Shown here piece after piece: positions 26,865 through 35,339 of a DNA stretch of 64,000 nt (within the stretch, counting starts at the first letter, position 1; every line of letters starts with the position of its first letter). The notes beneath the pieces are model-generated. The model was not told the origin of the DNA. It saw only the letters and a program-made list of their open reading frames with translations, and ran no database searches. The translations under genes and the position numbers were made by a program. This DNA is from Opacimonas sp014872805. GTDB taxonomy: Bacteria; Pseudomonadota; Gammaproteobacteria; Enterobacterales; Alteromonadaceae. Where the stretch lies: positions 81,698 to 145,697 of the forward strand of contig WKFN01000003.1 of NCBI GenBank assembly GCA_014872805.1, given 5' to 3'.

Positions 26865-27851
26865 TTAAGCGACAGACACACACTCATCTGTCGTTTCAGA
26901 AAAAAACATTTTGATGCTCTCGAGTTGTGCTTCAGCAGTCTCTAATGCATTAAAATGCCCACGAAATTGACGTCCTTGATCAAGCTGCGCCATGTACCAC
27001 ACCACATGTTTGCGCGCGATGCGCACGCCACTAATACCACCGTAGAAAGCGTGAATATTAGCAATGTGTTCAAGCATTACAGAGCACTGCTCAGCCAGCG
27101 TGGGTTTAGGCAAAATTTGTCCTGTCTCGAGGTAATGGATGATTTCTCGAAAAAGCCAAGGATTCCCTTGTGCCCCTCTTCCAATCATCACCCCGTCTGC
27201 ACCGGTATAAGCCAATACATCAGCGGCTTTCTGGGGTGACGTAATGTCACCATTGGCAATCACAGGAATTGAGACCGCAGCTTTGATGGCTTTAATGGTG
27301 TCGTATTCCGCATCGCCCTTGTACATGTCCGCACGAGTGCGACCGTGTACCGCTAGAGACTGTATACCGTACTGTTGTGCAAGTTGAGCAATGAACACGC
27401 CGTTGCGATGCTCTGGATCCCAACCTGTACGGATCTTTAAGGTCACAGGGACATCAACAGCGTTGACCACAGCATCCAAGATCGCTTCCACTTGATCCGG
27501 ATATTGTAATAAGGCAGAACCTGCGAACTTTTTGTTTACTTTCTTTGCGGGACAACCCATGTTGATATCGATGATCTGTGCACCGTTTGCAACATTGTGT
27601 TGTGCCGCCTCAGCCATGAGATACGGGTCTGAACCCGCTATTTGAACAGAGCGAACTCCATGTTCACCACTGTGGTCCATGCGCATTTTGGATTTTTCGG
27701 TATGCCATACTTTTGGGTTGCTTGAGAGCATCTCAGACACCACAAGCCCAGCACCCATCCTCTTGCACATCTGTCGGAACGGTCGGTCAGTCACTCCTGC
27801 CATCGGCGCTAAAAATACATTGTTCTCCAAAGTATATGGCCCGATGCGCAT
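26865..27851 (-). CDS. dusB: tRNA-dihydrouridine synthase DusB
   Basis: A 328-residue FMN enzyme that reduces uridine at tRNA position 17. Landmarks: the TIM-barrel start LAPMAGVTDRPFR, the catalytic Cys in INMGCPAKKV, the FMN-phosphate site IANGDI and MIGRGAQGNPW. It is followed by fis after 32 bases, the conserved arrangement in which the fis mRNA begins upstream of dusB. Confidence 0.95.
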   Translation of the reverse strand: MRIGPYTLENNVFLAPMAGVTDRPFRQMCKRMGAGLVVSEMLSSNPKVWHTEKSKMRMDHSGEHGVRSVQIAGSDPYLMAEAAQHNVANGAQIIDINMGCPAKKVNKKFAGSALLQYPDQVEAILDAVVNAVDVPVTLKIRTGWDPEHRNGVFIAQLAQQYGIQSLAVHGRTRADMYKGDAEYDTIKAIKAAVSIPVIANGDITSPQKAADVLAYTGADGVMIGRGAQGNPWLFREIIHYLETGQILPKPTLAEQCSVMLEHIANIHAFYGGISGVRIARKHVVWYMAQLDQGRQFRGHFNALETAEAQLESIKMFFSETTDECVSVA

Positions 27852-28011
27852 GAATACCTCTTATCTGCACTCTATTTCAGCTTGAATAAAAAACATCCAT
27901 ATCGTACAAAAAATAGCCCGTTTCCTTTAAGGGAGTGAGATATTACGCTTTTTTTGTCGGTTTGAAAAGTATAATAATTAACCAAATTGCAATTATTTTG
28001 CTTGACAATAA

Positions 28012-28890
28012 TTAGCGCTTTGTTCCATTAATACTAGCCCACTCACCTGAATGTGCAATGTGGTCGATAATAAAAAACTCTGAATATAAATTGGCAATTT
28101 CTTCCGCTTGTTCTACCAAAATACCTGAGAGAATGATTTGACCGCCAGATTGACAATATCCTGCAATGATTTCCTTGAGTTCACGTAACGGCGCAGCGAG
28201 GATATTTGCCAACACAATATTGTACTGTTGAGCCGGAGCATGCTCAGGTAAAAACGCCTCAACTTGTGCGCTGACGTGATTGCGCGAAGCATTTTCTCGA
28301 GTGGCTTGTAGCGCTTGTGGGTCGATATCAATTCCAACCATAGCGGATGCGCCTAATTTGACTGCCGCCACGCCTAAGATCCCAGAACCACAGCCAAAGT
28401 CTAAAACTGTTTTGCCAGACAGTTCGAGTCCATCTAGCCATTGTAAACAAAGTGCCGTTGTCGCATGGGTACCGGTACCAAATGCCAGACCAGGATCCAG
28501 CATGACATTGACCGCATCAGGTTCGGGGATCTCACGCCAAGAAGGACAGATCCACAAGCGCTCACCAAATTGCATGGCGTGGAAGTTTTCCATCCACTCA
28601 CGCTCCCAATCTTTGTCTTCAAGAGGATCAAGCACGTAGACAAAATCCTCACCTAAAATCCGCGCCTTGGAGAGACGCTTAATCACTGCTTGCATATCCA
28701 TCTCGGCGGGAAACAAACCTATGACTTGGGTATCCGGCCACAGCATGACCTCGCCAGGTTTTGGTTCGTATAAAGGCGTATCTTTGGCGTCGACAAAGGT
28801 TACGGCCTGAGCACCATTGGCACTGAGCATGTCGCCTAAGCTTTCAGCGTGCTCGGCGATCATATTGATTTTGAGTTGGATATAAGCCAT
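28012..28890 (-). CDS. prmA: Ribosomal protein L11 methyltransferase PrmA
   Basis: A 292-residue SAM-dependent methyltransferase that trimethylates ribosomal protein L11. The N-terminal substrate-binding region (YIQLKINMIAEHAESLGDML) is followed by the SAM site VLDFGCGSGILGVAA and by the post-I acidic IDIDPQAL. NILAAPL is the motif IV variant. The region of 160 bases between it and dusB holds AT-rich sequence and probably the dusB-fis promoter, which I could not place precisely. Confidence 0.95.
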   Translation of the reverse strand: MAYIQLKINMIAEHAESLGDMLSANGAQAVTFVDAKDTPLYEPKPGEVMLWPDTQVIGLFPAEMDMQAVIKRLSKARILGEDFVYVLDPLEDKDWEREWMENFHAMQFGERLWICPSWREIPEPDAVNVMLDPGLAFGTGTHATTALCLQWLDGLELSGKTVLDFGCGSGILGVAAVKLGASAMVGIDIDPQALQATRENASRNHVSAQVEAFLPEHAPAQQYNIVLANILAAPLRELKEIIAGYCQSGGQIILSGILVEQAEEIANLYSEFFIIDHIAHSGEWASINGTKR

Positions 28891-28900
28891 GTAAAAGAAA

Positions 28901-30391
28901 TTACTCTTGGGTTAAAAAAGCGCGCATATCATCGGCCAGCGCTTTAAGTGAAGGGTGATGAATGTACATCATGTGACCGGCTTCATAGTACTTCATGGTC
29001 ACACGAGACAAATCAATGCCATTGTGGTTCATTGAATGTTCTGTGGCAAAAAACGGTGTGGCTAAATCATAATAGCCATTCGCCACAAAAATGCGAAAGT
29101 CTTTATTTTGTTTTTGTGCGGTGGCCAAAAATGGCGTGACGTTCAAAAAGCCCTGGGAACGAGCGTTGCGTTCATACAACCAGTTCCAGTTGCTAAACAC
29201 CTTGCCACTCAAAATATGATAGCGCACGTTGCGCTTCACGTTGAGTTCAGTACGGAAATAATCATTGATGGCTGCGGTATAGGCTCCGTCTATGGCGTAT
29301 GCGGAGGGATCCGCTTCAAATTGATAACTGATGTTATCGGTGTTCTCCCCAACATAACGACTGTCTAAGCGACCCACACGAATGCCTCGTTCACGCAATA
29401 ACGCTTTCATAAATTGAAATTCATTTATCCGAAGATTGGATAAACGCAAGAACTCGGCGGATAGCCCCGTGAATCGTTGTAATTGCTCACTTACCTGTAA
29501 GCGCTCTGATTCTGTTGCCCTTTGACCTTTGAGTAACGTGGTAGCATAGTCATTAAGGGCAAATTCTCGTACCTCATCCAAAAAGGCTTCTAACGAGGCA
29601 AAACCATTGCGGTCGATTGCTTGGTGATACCATGCGGTTGCAGCATAGGTGGGTAAAAACGTGATGTATGGCAGGTCATTGCCCGGTTTAAAATCTCCAG
29701 TTTGAAAGTCCACAATGGACGAAATCAAGAAGACCCCGCTCAAATCATATGAGCCCCAACCCTCTTGTAATTCTTTGACCATAGCACCAGCACGAGTGGT
29801 ACCGTAACTTTCGCCAGAGAGATATTTTGGGCGGTTAAATAGATTGTATTCGCGCGTAAAACTGCGCACAAATTCAGACATAATTACAGCGTCTTCTTTG
29901 ACGCCCCAAAAATCTTTGTTTTCACCAACGCCAATCGCACGTGAATAACCAGTTCCAGGAGGGTCAATAAAAACCATATCGGCAATATCAATTAAGCTAT
30001 CAGGATTATCTAGGATCGCATAGGGGGGAGAACCAACGGCTTCTGCATCGGAACCGATGACGATTTTTTTGGGGCCGTAAATGCCCATGTGCAGCCAGAC
30101 GCTCGACGACCCAGGTCCACCGTTAAAAATAAATAATACGGGCCGGTTGGGGTTTTTGATATTGGTGCGAAAATATGCGGTACTGAAAATATTCGCAATG
30201 GTCTCACCAGCTTCATTCAGGATATGCGTATCGCCAGCAATAACCTCATATTTGACGGTTTTATTTTGAATGTTGATTGAGTGTTCCGTGATTGAGCGAA
30301 CCGGCTCAGCCACTGATGTGGATTCAGCCAAAGTCATTGTGGATGTCACGCAGAGCGCGGTCACAAAGCAAATAATGATTGCGAACTTCAT
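28901..30391 (-). CDS. Secreted S10 family serine carboxypeptidase
   Basis: A 496-residue exported peptidase. A signal peptide (about 1-22, IIICFVTALCVTSTMTLA) is followed by the S10 fold. The motifs are FNGGPGSSSVWLHMG (oxyanion region), DPPGTGYSRA, the nucleophile Ser195 in LSGESYGT, Asp442 in NGYYDLATP and His473 in YEAGHMMY, so the catalytic triad is complete. S10 enzymes release C-terminal amino acids at acidic pH. The protein likely works in the periplasm or outside the cell. It starts 10 bases before the prmA start region on the same strand but the promoter seems its own. Confidence 0.9.
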   Translation of the reverse strand: MKFAIIICFVTALCVTSTMTLAESTSVAEPVRSITEHSINIQNKTVKYEVIAGDTHILNEAGETIANIFSTAYFRTNIKNPNRPVLFIFNGGPGSSSVWLHMGIYGPKKIVIGSDAEAVGSPPYAILDNPDSLIDIADMVFIDPPGTGYSRAIGVGENKDFWGVKEDAVIMSEFVRSFTREYNLFNRPKYLSGESYGTTRAGAMVKELQEGWGSYDLSGVFLISSIVDFQTGDFKPGNDLPYITFLPTYAATAWYHQAIDRNGFASLEAFLDEVREFALNDYATTLLKGQRATESERLQVSEQLQRFTGLSAEFLRLSNLRINEFQFMKALLRERGIRVGRLDSRYVGENTDNISYQFEADPSAYAIDGAYTAAINDYFRTELNVKRNVRYHILSGKVFSNWNWLYERNARSQGFLNVTPFLATAQKQNKDFRIFVANGYYDLATPFFATEHSMNHNGIDLSRVTMKYYEAGHMMYIHHPSLKALADDMRAFLTQE

Positions 30392-30517
30392 TGTCGTTTC
30401 CCTAACCTTTATTATGTGTTTTTTCTTCAGGGCTAAGTGTACAGAGGCAATTGTGGGAATACAATCAGAAGGGATGAGCTTGGCTCACACAATGGAAAGC
30501 CAAGCGACGTATTTACT

Positions 30518-30802
30518 TTATGGCTTCTTGGTCCAGACGTTACACCAACCTTTAGAAGACACTTTCTTACCCGGGAAGAGTGCGCATGGCAGCCATTCTT
30601 CGCCTTGAGCTTGGATATATGCACAGTTATTACAATACTGTCCTTCTACCTTAGACTCATGGGTATATTTTAGAGCAGCTGCTTGCGGATCGTTTGGATC
30701 AACTTGTTCCGCATGAGCGCGTAGAGCTACACCACCAAAAGTAACCCCGATCAGTGATGCACCAGACAACTTTAAGAAGTCGCGTCGGTTAATGTTTTTC
30801 AT
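30518..30802 (-). CDS. High-potential iron-sulfur protein (HiPIP)
   Basis: A 94-residue periplasmic electron carrier. A twin-arginine signal is visible (RRDFLKLSGASLIGV, cleavage after AHA), so the folded 4Fe-4S protein is exported by Tat. The four cluster cysteines are in YCNNCAYIQ (two), WLPCALFPG and KGWCNVW, the standard HiPIP spacing. HiPIPs carry electrons from the cytochrome bc1 complex to terminal oxidases or other acceptors. It follows the 55-residue membrane protein gene by 10 bases, with a GAGGAAA ribosome site that overlaps that gene's stop. Confidence 0.92.
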   Translation of the reverse strand: MKNINRRDFLKLSGASLIGVTFGGVALRAHAEQVDPNDPQAAALKYTHESKVEGQYCNNCAYIQAQGEEWLPCALFPGKKVSSKGWCNVWTKKP

Positions 30803-30812
30803 TGTAGTTTCC

Positions 30813-30980
30813 TCATTCGTTTAAATTTGATTCGTCTTTATTATCAGTATTGGAATCATTGTACTCGCGTTCTTCGCCGGGAAGTTTGATCACGAACAAG
30901 ATTATGCCAATTACCAGCACTGCGGCAATACCGCAGATAATGATTAGTTGGTCAAAATTTGGGTCGAGATTAGTTGTCAT
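30813..30980 (-). CDS. Small single-span membrane protein upstream of HiPIP
   Basis: A 55-residue protein that I do not recognise. Residues 1-11 are polar (MTTNLDPNFD), residues about 12-31 form one strongly hydrophobic span (LIIICGIAAVLVIGIILFVI), and residues 32-55 are highly acidic and Asn-rich. The layout is a membrane anchor with a charged tail. It sits in a tight unit: 23 bases after the flavin reductase-like gene and 10 bases before the HiPIP gene, with the HiPIP ribosome site across its stop. Its own ribosome site is weak. A role as membrane partner of the HiPIP is only an inference from position. Confidence 0.6.
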   Translation of the reverse strand: MTTNLDPNFDQLIIICGIAAVLVIGIILFVIKLPGEEREYNDSNTDNKDESNLNE

Positions 30981-31003
30981 ATTCTAATTATTGTTCTTTG
31001 TCG

Positions 31004-31615
31004 CTAAGCTTTTGCGTATTCGTATTGGGCAAAGCGTTGAATTTTATGATAACTATCTAAACCGGTAACGCCAATAGTATCAATCGCTTCGATGTCTAAA
31101 TAGCCGCTTTCAGAAACGATTTTTTCGTCAACAAATACTTCCACAATTTGGCCAATGACCAATTCAGTCTGATTGATGTCGAGCTTTTTAATGTCTTGAA
31201 CCTCAAGGCCAATTCGCAGGTGAGACTCTTGTACATAGGGCGCTTTAAACTCGTTTGAGTAAAAAGGTGTCAGGCCCGTTGCCGTAAACTCAGATTCATC
31301 TTCGGGATAACGCGCAGACGTCTGATGGGCAGCTTGCGCAAACGAACTGTTGACGTGATTGAGAGTGAATAATCCGGTTTCTTTCATATTTTGCAGGCTA
31401 TCGCGCGGCACGGTATGAGGACGCATTAACACCCCCATTAAGGGAGGGTTTGCGCCAACGTGAAACACTGAGCTTACGATGGCTAGATTCTCGATGCCAT
31501 TGCGACCTTTGGTTCCGACTAAGTTAGCCGATTTAACACCCGATAACGAATTGACGAAGTTCGCGCGATAAAACTTGTCCATGTGTTCCAGATCACTGGG
31601 TGTATAACATTTCAT
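31004..31615 (-). CDS. Flavin reductase-like FMN-binding protein
   Basis: A 203-residue protein of the flavin reductase-like (split barrel) family. The motifs are FRANFVNSLSGVKSANLVGT in the form ANFVNSLSGVKSANLVGT, then SSVFHVGANPPLMGVLMRP and LFTLNHVN. Members bind FMN, but many have no known reaction. I chose the ATG at 31615, one base after the CPXCG stop; earlier in-frame starts at 31627 or 31690 run into that gene. It is the second gene of a four-gene unit ending with HiPIP. Confidence 0.82.
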   Translation of the reverse strand: MKCYTPSDLEHMDKFYRANFVNSLSGVKSANLVGTKGRNGIENLAIVSSVFHVGANPPLMGVLMRPHTVPRDSLQNMKETGLFTLNHVNSSFAQAAHQTSARYPEDESEFTATGLTPFYSNEFKAPYVQESHLRIGLEVQDIKKLDINQTELVIGQIVEVFVDEKIVSESGYLDIEAIDTIGVTGLDSYHKIQRFAQYEYAKA

Positions 31616-31616
31616 A

Positions 31617-31808
31617 TTATTCATCATCCCGTTTGGCAATAATTTGTAGTCCAAAACCACTGTCATGCACGTATACTTCAATAGGCGCACAGCAAATTTG
31701 GCAATCGACGATTTGTTGTTGACCCAAATCGTTGTGCAGGTCGACCTCGATATCGTTGACGACCATGCAATATGGACACTCGAAGGTGTTCGCTTCAGTT
31801 AAACTCAT
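31617..31808 (-). CDS. CPXCG-motif cysteine-rich protein
   Basis: A 63-residue small protein with paired cysteines: ECPYC near the N-terminus and DCQICC in the middle, a zinc-ribbon-like layout known as the CPXCG family, of unknown function. The ATG at 31808 has AAAGGAG seven bases upstream. The first gene of the unit CPXCG, flavin reductase, small membrane protein, HiPIP. It is divergent from the HNH nuclease. Confidence 0.82.
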   Translation of the reverse strand: MSLTEANTFECPYCMVVNDIEVDLHNDLGQQQIVDCQICCAPIEVYVHDSGFGLQIIAKRDDE

Positions 31809-31824
31809 AGATACTCCTTTACTA

Positions 31825-32139
31825 GTGATACGCAATAACCCACAAAAAGAGTCAAAAAAAAAGCACGGAACCTGTCCTTTATGTGGACGCGTGGTTCACT
31901 TGACGTTTCATCATTTGATCCCGCGTAAAATGCACCGCCGCACGTTTTTTCGCAAACACTTTGATAAAGCGATGTTGAATCAAGGCATCGACATATGCCG
32001 CATGTGCCACACCGGATTACATAAACGCTATGATGAGATGACGTTGGCGAAACATTACGACACACTTGATAAAATCCTATCCGATCCCGAACTGCAACAG
32101 CATTTTGCTTGGGTTGCTAAGCAAAAACGCGTATTCTAA
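31825..32139 (+). CDS. HNH endonuclease family protein
   Basis: About 104 residues, an HNH nuclease of the small YisB-like type. A zinc knuckle (CPLCGR) precedes the HH motif HLTFHHLIPRK and the second CxxC with the final His (CRMCHTGLHKR), giving the betabetaalpha-metal fold with all its key residues. The start is uncertain: GTG at 31825 is the nearest in-frame start before the domain, without a good ribosome site; an ATG at 31765 would overlap the opposite CPXCG gene. It ends 4 bases before the FAN1-exonuclease gene, so the two are co-transcribed. Confidence 0.72.
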   Translation: MIRNNPQKESKKKHGTCPLCGRVVHLTFHHLIPRKMHRRTFFRKHFDKAMLNQGIDICRMCHTGLHKRYDEMTLAKHYDTLDKILSDPELQQHFAWVAKQKRVF

Positions 32140-32143
32140 ATAT

Positions 32144-34273
32144 ATGCGTAAAGTCCTTCCCACCTTTTATTATCTTGATCATTTTGCTGAGTTTTTGCAG
32201 TTTTTAACCAAGTACAATGGGCATTTATTGCGCCCACAAGATATTCAATTCATTGCTGTGTTTCGGGCTCAACCGAAAGATGTGCAGTGTGTGTTGGTAC
32301 GCAGCCTCAATCGCAAATACCCTTTTTTGGCACATCATACGTTTGCGTATGATGAAATATCTGACCCGGAAGACGCTATTATCGAATGTCATCGCTTAGG
32401 CTGGTTTAGTCAGATCCCACAAAGCGAATATCGAACTTGGCTTGCGCAATTGACCAAAGCGGAATTATTTGGTTTATGTGATGAGTTAGCGCTTCCTGTG
32501 CCAGCTAAATCAGTCGCAAAACCGCACATCTTTGAATGGGTTGAAGCCAGAGCTGAGTACGCACAAGTAAAGGAAACGGCATTGCTGCAAAGCTATAGTT
32601 ATCGCTTGATTGATAAGGTGATTGAATATGGCCTGTTCTTGTTTTTTGGTCATTTGTCGGGACGCTTAAATCAGTTTTCGATGCGAGATTTGGGCATTAT
32701 GCGCACGCGCAAACAAGTGGCAGAAGGGGCGCGTTATCAGCATCTAGAGGATGCCCAAGCACACTATTACTGGTCAGTTGCCCTGCGCGATGTCAAACGT
32801 GCCAACAAATACGATTTACCACTTCCAGCACCGGTAGAGGATATTGAGACGCTTAACGGAGTAGCACAGGAACTCAAGGATATGTATTGGTTTATGTATG
32901 GTAAGCGTTTTTTTGCGACCGAGCCGAAATTGGCAGTGCAGTATTGGCGCAAATCCCAACACAGCGACGCCATTGCCAAACGTTTGCGCTATGAATATCA
33001 GCATGGTGACAAAGACCAAGTGATTGCCGAATGTGAGGCGCTGATTGAGGAGCCGCCCAACGAGGTCGTTTTGTTTTTTGCGCTGGATTTTTTGGCGCGT
33101 AAAACCAAGCAAAAACGCACGAGTATGCTAACCGACTGGTTACGCAGTAGCAGTGATCTCATCACGTTGGATGAAATTCACCGCAACCGAGTCGAGTACG
33201 CGTGTGTCGAGGTTTATCAACATAGAGGTATCGAAGCGTACCGTATGGAAAACGAGCCATGGCGCGCATTGTTTGGACTTGTGTTTTGGCCGCTATTGTT
33301 TGATCCAAATAATCCAGCGGGTAATGAGTTTGACCACAGGCCATATCATCTCATTCATAATAATCTTTATACCGAGCGTGCTGATGGCGTTGAAGCTGAA
33401 CTTGCCAAGCTGCGAGATCCTGGCAAAGCGGAGCGATTGTTACTGCAACGAGCGACGCAATACTACGGTCAAAGCAATGGGATCTTTCGTTGGCACAAAG
33501 TCATTCATCAGCGTATGGTACGGTTTTTTAAATACCTTAAAACCGAGCAAATCATCAGTATGCTTCGGGCAATGGCACAAAACTACGTGATGTACTGTGA
33601 TGGGTTTCCAGATATTGCGATTGTCGAAAATGGACAGTTTATTTTTAAAGAAATTAAAGCCCAAGGTGATGTGCTGCGCAAAAACCAGCTAGTGACCTTG
33701 GCCAAAATGCGTGAACTGGGGTTCGCGGTAGACATTACACGGGTGGAATGGGGCGTTGATCCGGACCAGATTTATGTGGTGGTTGATATCGAAACCACAG
33801 GGGGACGAGTCGGTAATCACCGGATTACTGAAATCGGCGCGGTCAAACTACAATATGGCAAAGTGATTGATGAATGGCAAAGCCTGCTCAACCCTGAGCG
33901 CATGATCCCCAAAAATATCACGGCGTTGACAGGCATCGATCAGAGCATGGTGGCTAATGCCCCTCGTTTTGCAGAGATTGCTGATAGTTTGCGGAAGTTT
34001 ATGGAGGGAACGATTTTTGTCGCGCATAATGTCAATTTTGATTATGGTTTTATTAAAGCAGAATATGAACGATTGGGCGAGCGTTTTAGTATGCCCAAGC
34101 TGTGTACGGTTCAGCAAATGCGACGAACACATCCCAAATTACCATCCTATTCACTGGCTAATTTGACTAAGCATTTTGGCATCAGTATGACCCGTCATCA
34201 CCGAGCCATGTCGGATGCGGTAGCCGCGAGTGAACTACTTAATATCATTAATCAAGCCCGCAATGAAAACTAA
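32144..34273 (+). CDS. FAN1-type VRR-NUC nuclease fused to a DEDDh exonuclease
   Basis: A 709-residue nuclease fusion. The N-terminal part resembles bacterial FAN1: the start LPTFYYLDHFAEFLQF, a SAP-like segment (LTKAELFGLCDELALPVP, 103-120), helical repeats (about 190-440) and a VRR-NUC domain with DGFPDIAI (Asp490) and KEIK (Glu503, Lys505), the PD-(D/E)XK site. The C-terminal part (about 543-704) is a DnaQ-like exonuclease with Asp548 and Glu550 (VDIETT), Asp633 (NVNFDYGF) and HRAMSD (His686, Asp691), so all DEDDh residues are present. FAN1 cuts interstrand cross-link and flap structures; the fused exonuclease could trim the ends. I recognise each half; how common the fusion is I cannot judge. 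Confidence 0.85.
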   Translation: MRKVLPTFYYLDHFAEFLQFLTKYNGHLLRPQDIQFIAVFRAQPKDVQCVLVRSLNRKYPFLAHHTFAYDEISDPEDAIIECHRLGWFSQIPQSEYRTWLAQLTKAELFGLCDELALPVPAKSVAKPHIFEWVEARAEYAQVKETALLQSYSYRLIDKVIEYGLFLFFGHLSGRLNQFSMRDLGIMRTRKQVAEGARYQHLEDAQAHYYWSVALRDVKRANKYDLPLPAPVEDIETLNGVAQELKDMYWFMYGKRFFATEPKLAVQYWRKSQHSDAIAKRLRYEYQHGDKDQVIAECEALIEEPPNEVVLFFALDFLARKTKQKRTSMLTDWLRSSSDLITLDEIHRNRVEYACVEVYQHRGIEAYRMENEPWRALFGLVFWPLLFDPNNPAGNEFDHRPYHLIHNNLYTERADGVEAELAKLRDPGKAERLLLQRATQYYGQSNGIFRWHKVIHQRMVRFFKYLKTEQIISMLRAMAQNYVMYCDGFPDIAIVENGQFIFKEIKAQGDVLRKNQLVTLAKMRELGFAVDITRVEWGVDPDQIYVVVDIETTGGRVGNHRITEIGAVKLQYGKVIDEWQSLLNPERMIPKNITALTGIDQSMVANAPRFAEIADSLRKFMEGTIFVAHNVNFDYGFIKAEYERLGERFSMPKLCTVQQMRRTHPKLPSYSLANLTKHFGISMTRHHRAMSDAVAASELLNIINQARNEN

Positions 34274-34323
34274 TCTTGCATACATTGCGTATATGATGTG
34301 TTTATTCAAAATAGTTTCAAACA

Positions 34324-34659
34324 ATGCACCCAGACGATTTTCCCAAAACCCCACAATCTAAATCTGCCAAACATCGCTCTGTGCGTGAGGTGGCTTCAAC
34401 TGAACTTGACCCAGAACAAGTTTCTCGAGTGATTGAAATGGCGTGGGAAGACCGCACTCCGTTTGAAGCGATTGAAGCGTTATTCGGTTTACCTGAAAAA
34501 GAAGTCATCAAATTGATGCGAGCTAATCTCAAGCGTAAAACATTCAATAATTGGCGCGCAAGAGTATCAGGTAGAGCCACCAAACATGGCGCTTTGCGCA
34601 GTCCAGATGTGAATCGAGGGTATTGTCCTACGCAGTATAAAGCAGTACGTAAGCGCTGA
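34324..34659 (+). CDS. TIGR03643 family protein
   Basis: A 111-residue basic protein of the TIGR03643 family, with its core VIEMAWEDRTPFEAIEALFG followed by LPEKEVIKLMRANLK and WRARVSGRATKH. The family is uncharacterised; the pattern looks like a helix-turn-helix, which would fit DNA or RNA binding. It lies 50 bases after the nuclease fusion on the same strand and may be part of that unit. Confidence 0.83.
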   Translation: MHPDDFPKTPQSKSAKHRSVREVASTELDPEQVSRVIEMAWEDRTPFEAIEALFGLPEKEVIKLMRANLKRKTFNNWRARVSGRATKHGALRSPDVNRGYCPTQYKAVRKR

Positions 34660-34821
34660 CATTCATTAGCTGAATGCAATTTGAATTGGGTAAACTTTTG
34701 TTCCGGCGAAAGTCGCATTTCATATTCTCTCAACTATATTTAAAGTACCGATTCCTCTAAATCTTGTCGTTCAGAGGTCGTTACCTATCACATCAAACTC
34801 ACCAAATAAGGAAGGATAAAT

Positions 34822-35169
34822 ATGAGTATGTTGGAATCTTCATCTGTGGTCAGCACGACAACGGATTCAACCGACGCAAAGAATACGGCTATGGTCATGT
34901 GGCTAATGAGCAGCGTTTTAGGTGTGATTGCTGGGTTGTTATTTGCGTTTATGCAACGCTCTGAGCCTTATGTTCAAGCACAAGCCAAAGAATGTATTAA
35001 TTGGGGCATTACTGTGTTGGTGGTATTGATTATTGGAGCAATCGTCTTTTCAGCCAGTATTATGCCGTTCATCGCCATTGCAAACGTGCTTTTTGCTCTA
35101 ATGGGCGCAATTGCAAGCTCAACGGGGTTAAGTTTTAGCGTGCCGTTGAAGTTGCGTTTGCTCAAATAA
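34822..35169 (+). CDS. DUF4870 domain membrane protein
   Basis: A 115-residue inner-membrane protein with three spans (about 22-44, 59-79 and 80-100). The first is followed by the FMQRSEPYVQAQAKECINWG segment, which is the DUF4870 signature (hydrophobic, then QAKEx-x-NW). A good ribosome site (AAGGAAGGA) precedes the start. The function is unknown. A terminator follows at 35193-35218. Confidence 0.82.
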   Translation: MSMLESSSVVSTTTDSTDAKNTAMVMWLMSSVLGVIAGLLFAFMQRSEPYVQAQAKECINWGITVLVVLIIGAIVFSASIMPFIAIANVLFALMGAIASSTGLSFSVPLKLRLLK

Positions 35170-35192
35170 TCTTTGTGTCATTCCATTCTGTT

Positions 35193-35218
35193 AAACCGGT
35201 CGGATGGCCGGTTTTTTT
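35193..35218 (+). terminator. Rho-independent terminator after the DUF4870 gene
   Basis: AAACCGG and CCGGTTT form a 7-base stem with an 8-base loop, followed by a run of T. It starts 24 bases after the stop and would isolate this gene from the TonB receptor. Confidence 0.75.
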
Positions 35219-35249
35219 GTATAAAGTCATTCTAGCATTATTATCTTAA

Positions 35250-35264
35250 TGAGAATTATTTGCA
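35250..35264. promoter_or_regulatory. Fur box candidate before the TonB receptor
   Basis: TGAGAATTATTTGCA matches 11 of 14 fixed positions of the 7-1-7 Fur consensus TGATAATnATTATCA. It lies 76 bases before the receptor start, where iron repression is expected. The nearby AT-rich stretch makes chance matches possible. Confidence 0.5.
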
Positions 35265-35339
35265 TTTAGTTTTGTTTTCATCTATATTTGCTCCCGAATT
35301 GATTTAAAACATACATCGCTCTAAAAAGGAAGGCATCAC

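Noticed and set aside
26833..26883. An N-terminal extension of Fis that overlaps dusB
   Set aside because: Family members start at MF; the extension overlaps dusB and has no ribosome site.
34317..34733. A 138-codon minus-strand frame opposite the TIGR03643 gene
   Set aside because: It is the mirror of a gene with clear family identity and has no domain of its own.
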